Source of the DNA: an uncultured Blautia sp. | GTDB lineage: Bacteria > Bacillota > Clostridia > Lachnospirales > Lachnospiraceae | Assembly (NCBI GenBank): GCA_934394595.1 | Contig: CAKRRX010000006.1 | Span: 1 to 41,403 of the forward strand | Direction: 5' to 3' | Length of the DNA stretch: 41,403 bases | Shown here: piece after piece, positions 41,174 to 41,403 of the stretch | Layout: each line of letters starts with the position of its first letter | How positions within the stretch are numbered: the stretch's first letter is position 1 | Notes under the pieces: generated by a model | Seen by the model: the letters and a program-made list of their open reading frames with translations, nothing else | The model's database searches: none | Told to the model about the DNA's origin: nothing | Program-made: the position numbers and the translations under genes

Positions 41174-41403
41174 ATGAAAGCATTTCTGATATTAGAAGAT
41201 GGCCATGTATTTACAGGAACCAGCATTGGCTCTGCAAGGGAAGTCATCAGTGAGATTGTATTTAATACTTCCATGACTGGTTATCTGGAAGTAATGACTG
41301 ACCCGTCTTATGCAGGACAGGCGGTTTGCATGACTTATCCGTTAATAGGAAACTACGGGATCTGTTACGATGACCAGGAATCCGCGAAGCCGTGGATCGA
41401 CGC
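41174..41403 (+). CDS. carA: Carbamoyl-phosphate synthase small subunit (5' part)
   Basis: CarA is the glutamine amidotransferase subunit that hydrolyses glutamine and passes ammonia to CarB for pyrimidine and arginine synthesis. The window ends after 76 codons. The visible N-terminus, with [36 protein letters not shown] and [11 protein letters not shown], is characteristic of CarA; the Cys-His-Glu glutaminase triad lies beyond the edge. AAAGGGAG (41161-41168) is 5 bases before ATG 41174. Confidence 0.95.
   Translation, partial: MKAFLILEDGHVFTGTSIGSAREVISEIVFNTSMTGYLEVMTDPSYAGQAVCMTYPLIGNYGICYDDQESAKPWID

Noticed and set aside
41071..41253. 60-codon + strand open frame ahead of and overlapping carA
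   Set aside because: Wrong frame relative to carA, which has a clear ribosome binding site and conserved N-terminus; a leader peptide is not supported.

Overview
The window looks like chromosomal core and cell-envelope DNA from a spore-forming Gram-positive of class Clostridia, most likely family Lachnospiraceae. Supporting this are the spoIIP-lepA-hemW order, CdaA/CdaR, an LCP wall-polymer ligase, L,D-transpeptidase and GH25 wall enzymes with aromatic cell-wall-binding repeats, AGGAGG-type ribosome binding sites, a Firmicutes-type LexA box and frequent TTG/GTG starts. Genus cannot be fixed from the sequence alone; a Blautia-like relative is a guess. Almost everything is on the + strand; only a D,D-carboxypeptidase and a small HTH regulator are on the - strand.

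Region 1 (1-11451) is housekeeping: the 3' end of spoIIP, lepA, a small membrane-anchored protein, hemW, uvrA under a promoter overlapped by a LexA box, an mreB-family gene behind a structured ~190-nt leader, recD2, and comF overlapping the recD2 end. Region 2 (11535-15622) holds two unidentified membrane proteins, the c-di-AMP synthase cdaA, its regulator cdaR/ybbR and an HPr-family protein. Region 3 (15650-19970) holds two secreted wall-modifying proteins sharing cell-wall-binding repeats: a C-terminal YkuD L,D-transpeptidase and a GH25 muramidase.

Region 4 (20000-35670) is a surface-polysaccharide cluster: rfbC (dTDP-rhamnose synthesis), a Wzm/Wzt-type ABC exporter whose ATPase carries a C-terminal extension, a SAM methyltransferase, a kinase-fold protein, two large two-domain GT2 glycosyltransferases, two single-domain GT2 enzymes, a polyprenyl-phosphate sugar-1-phosphate transferase and an LCP ligase. 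A D,D-carboxypeptidase gene lies inverted inside it. My reading is synthesis of a rhamnose-containing glycan on a lipid carrier, chain-end modification by methyltransferase plus kinase, ABC export guided by the Wzt extension, and LCP attachment to peptidoglycan. The methyltransferase + kinase + extended Wzt set resembles a split version of the Gram-negative WbdD chain-terminator system and is the most interesting feature of the window.

Region 5 (35821-41403) contains HtrA, a ClpX-like unfoldase with an acidic N-terminal extension, a zinc-ribbon protein with an acidic Pro/Glu/Ala tail, a divergent signal peptidase II, an XRE regulator on the - strand, tRNA-Leu(CAG), a ~300-nt intergenic stretch with a hairpin, a strong terminator and a promoter, and the 5' end of carA. 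I saw no CRISPR array, insertion sequence, prophage or rRNA.
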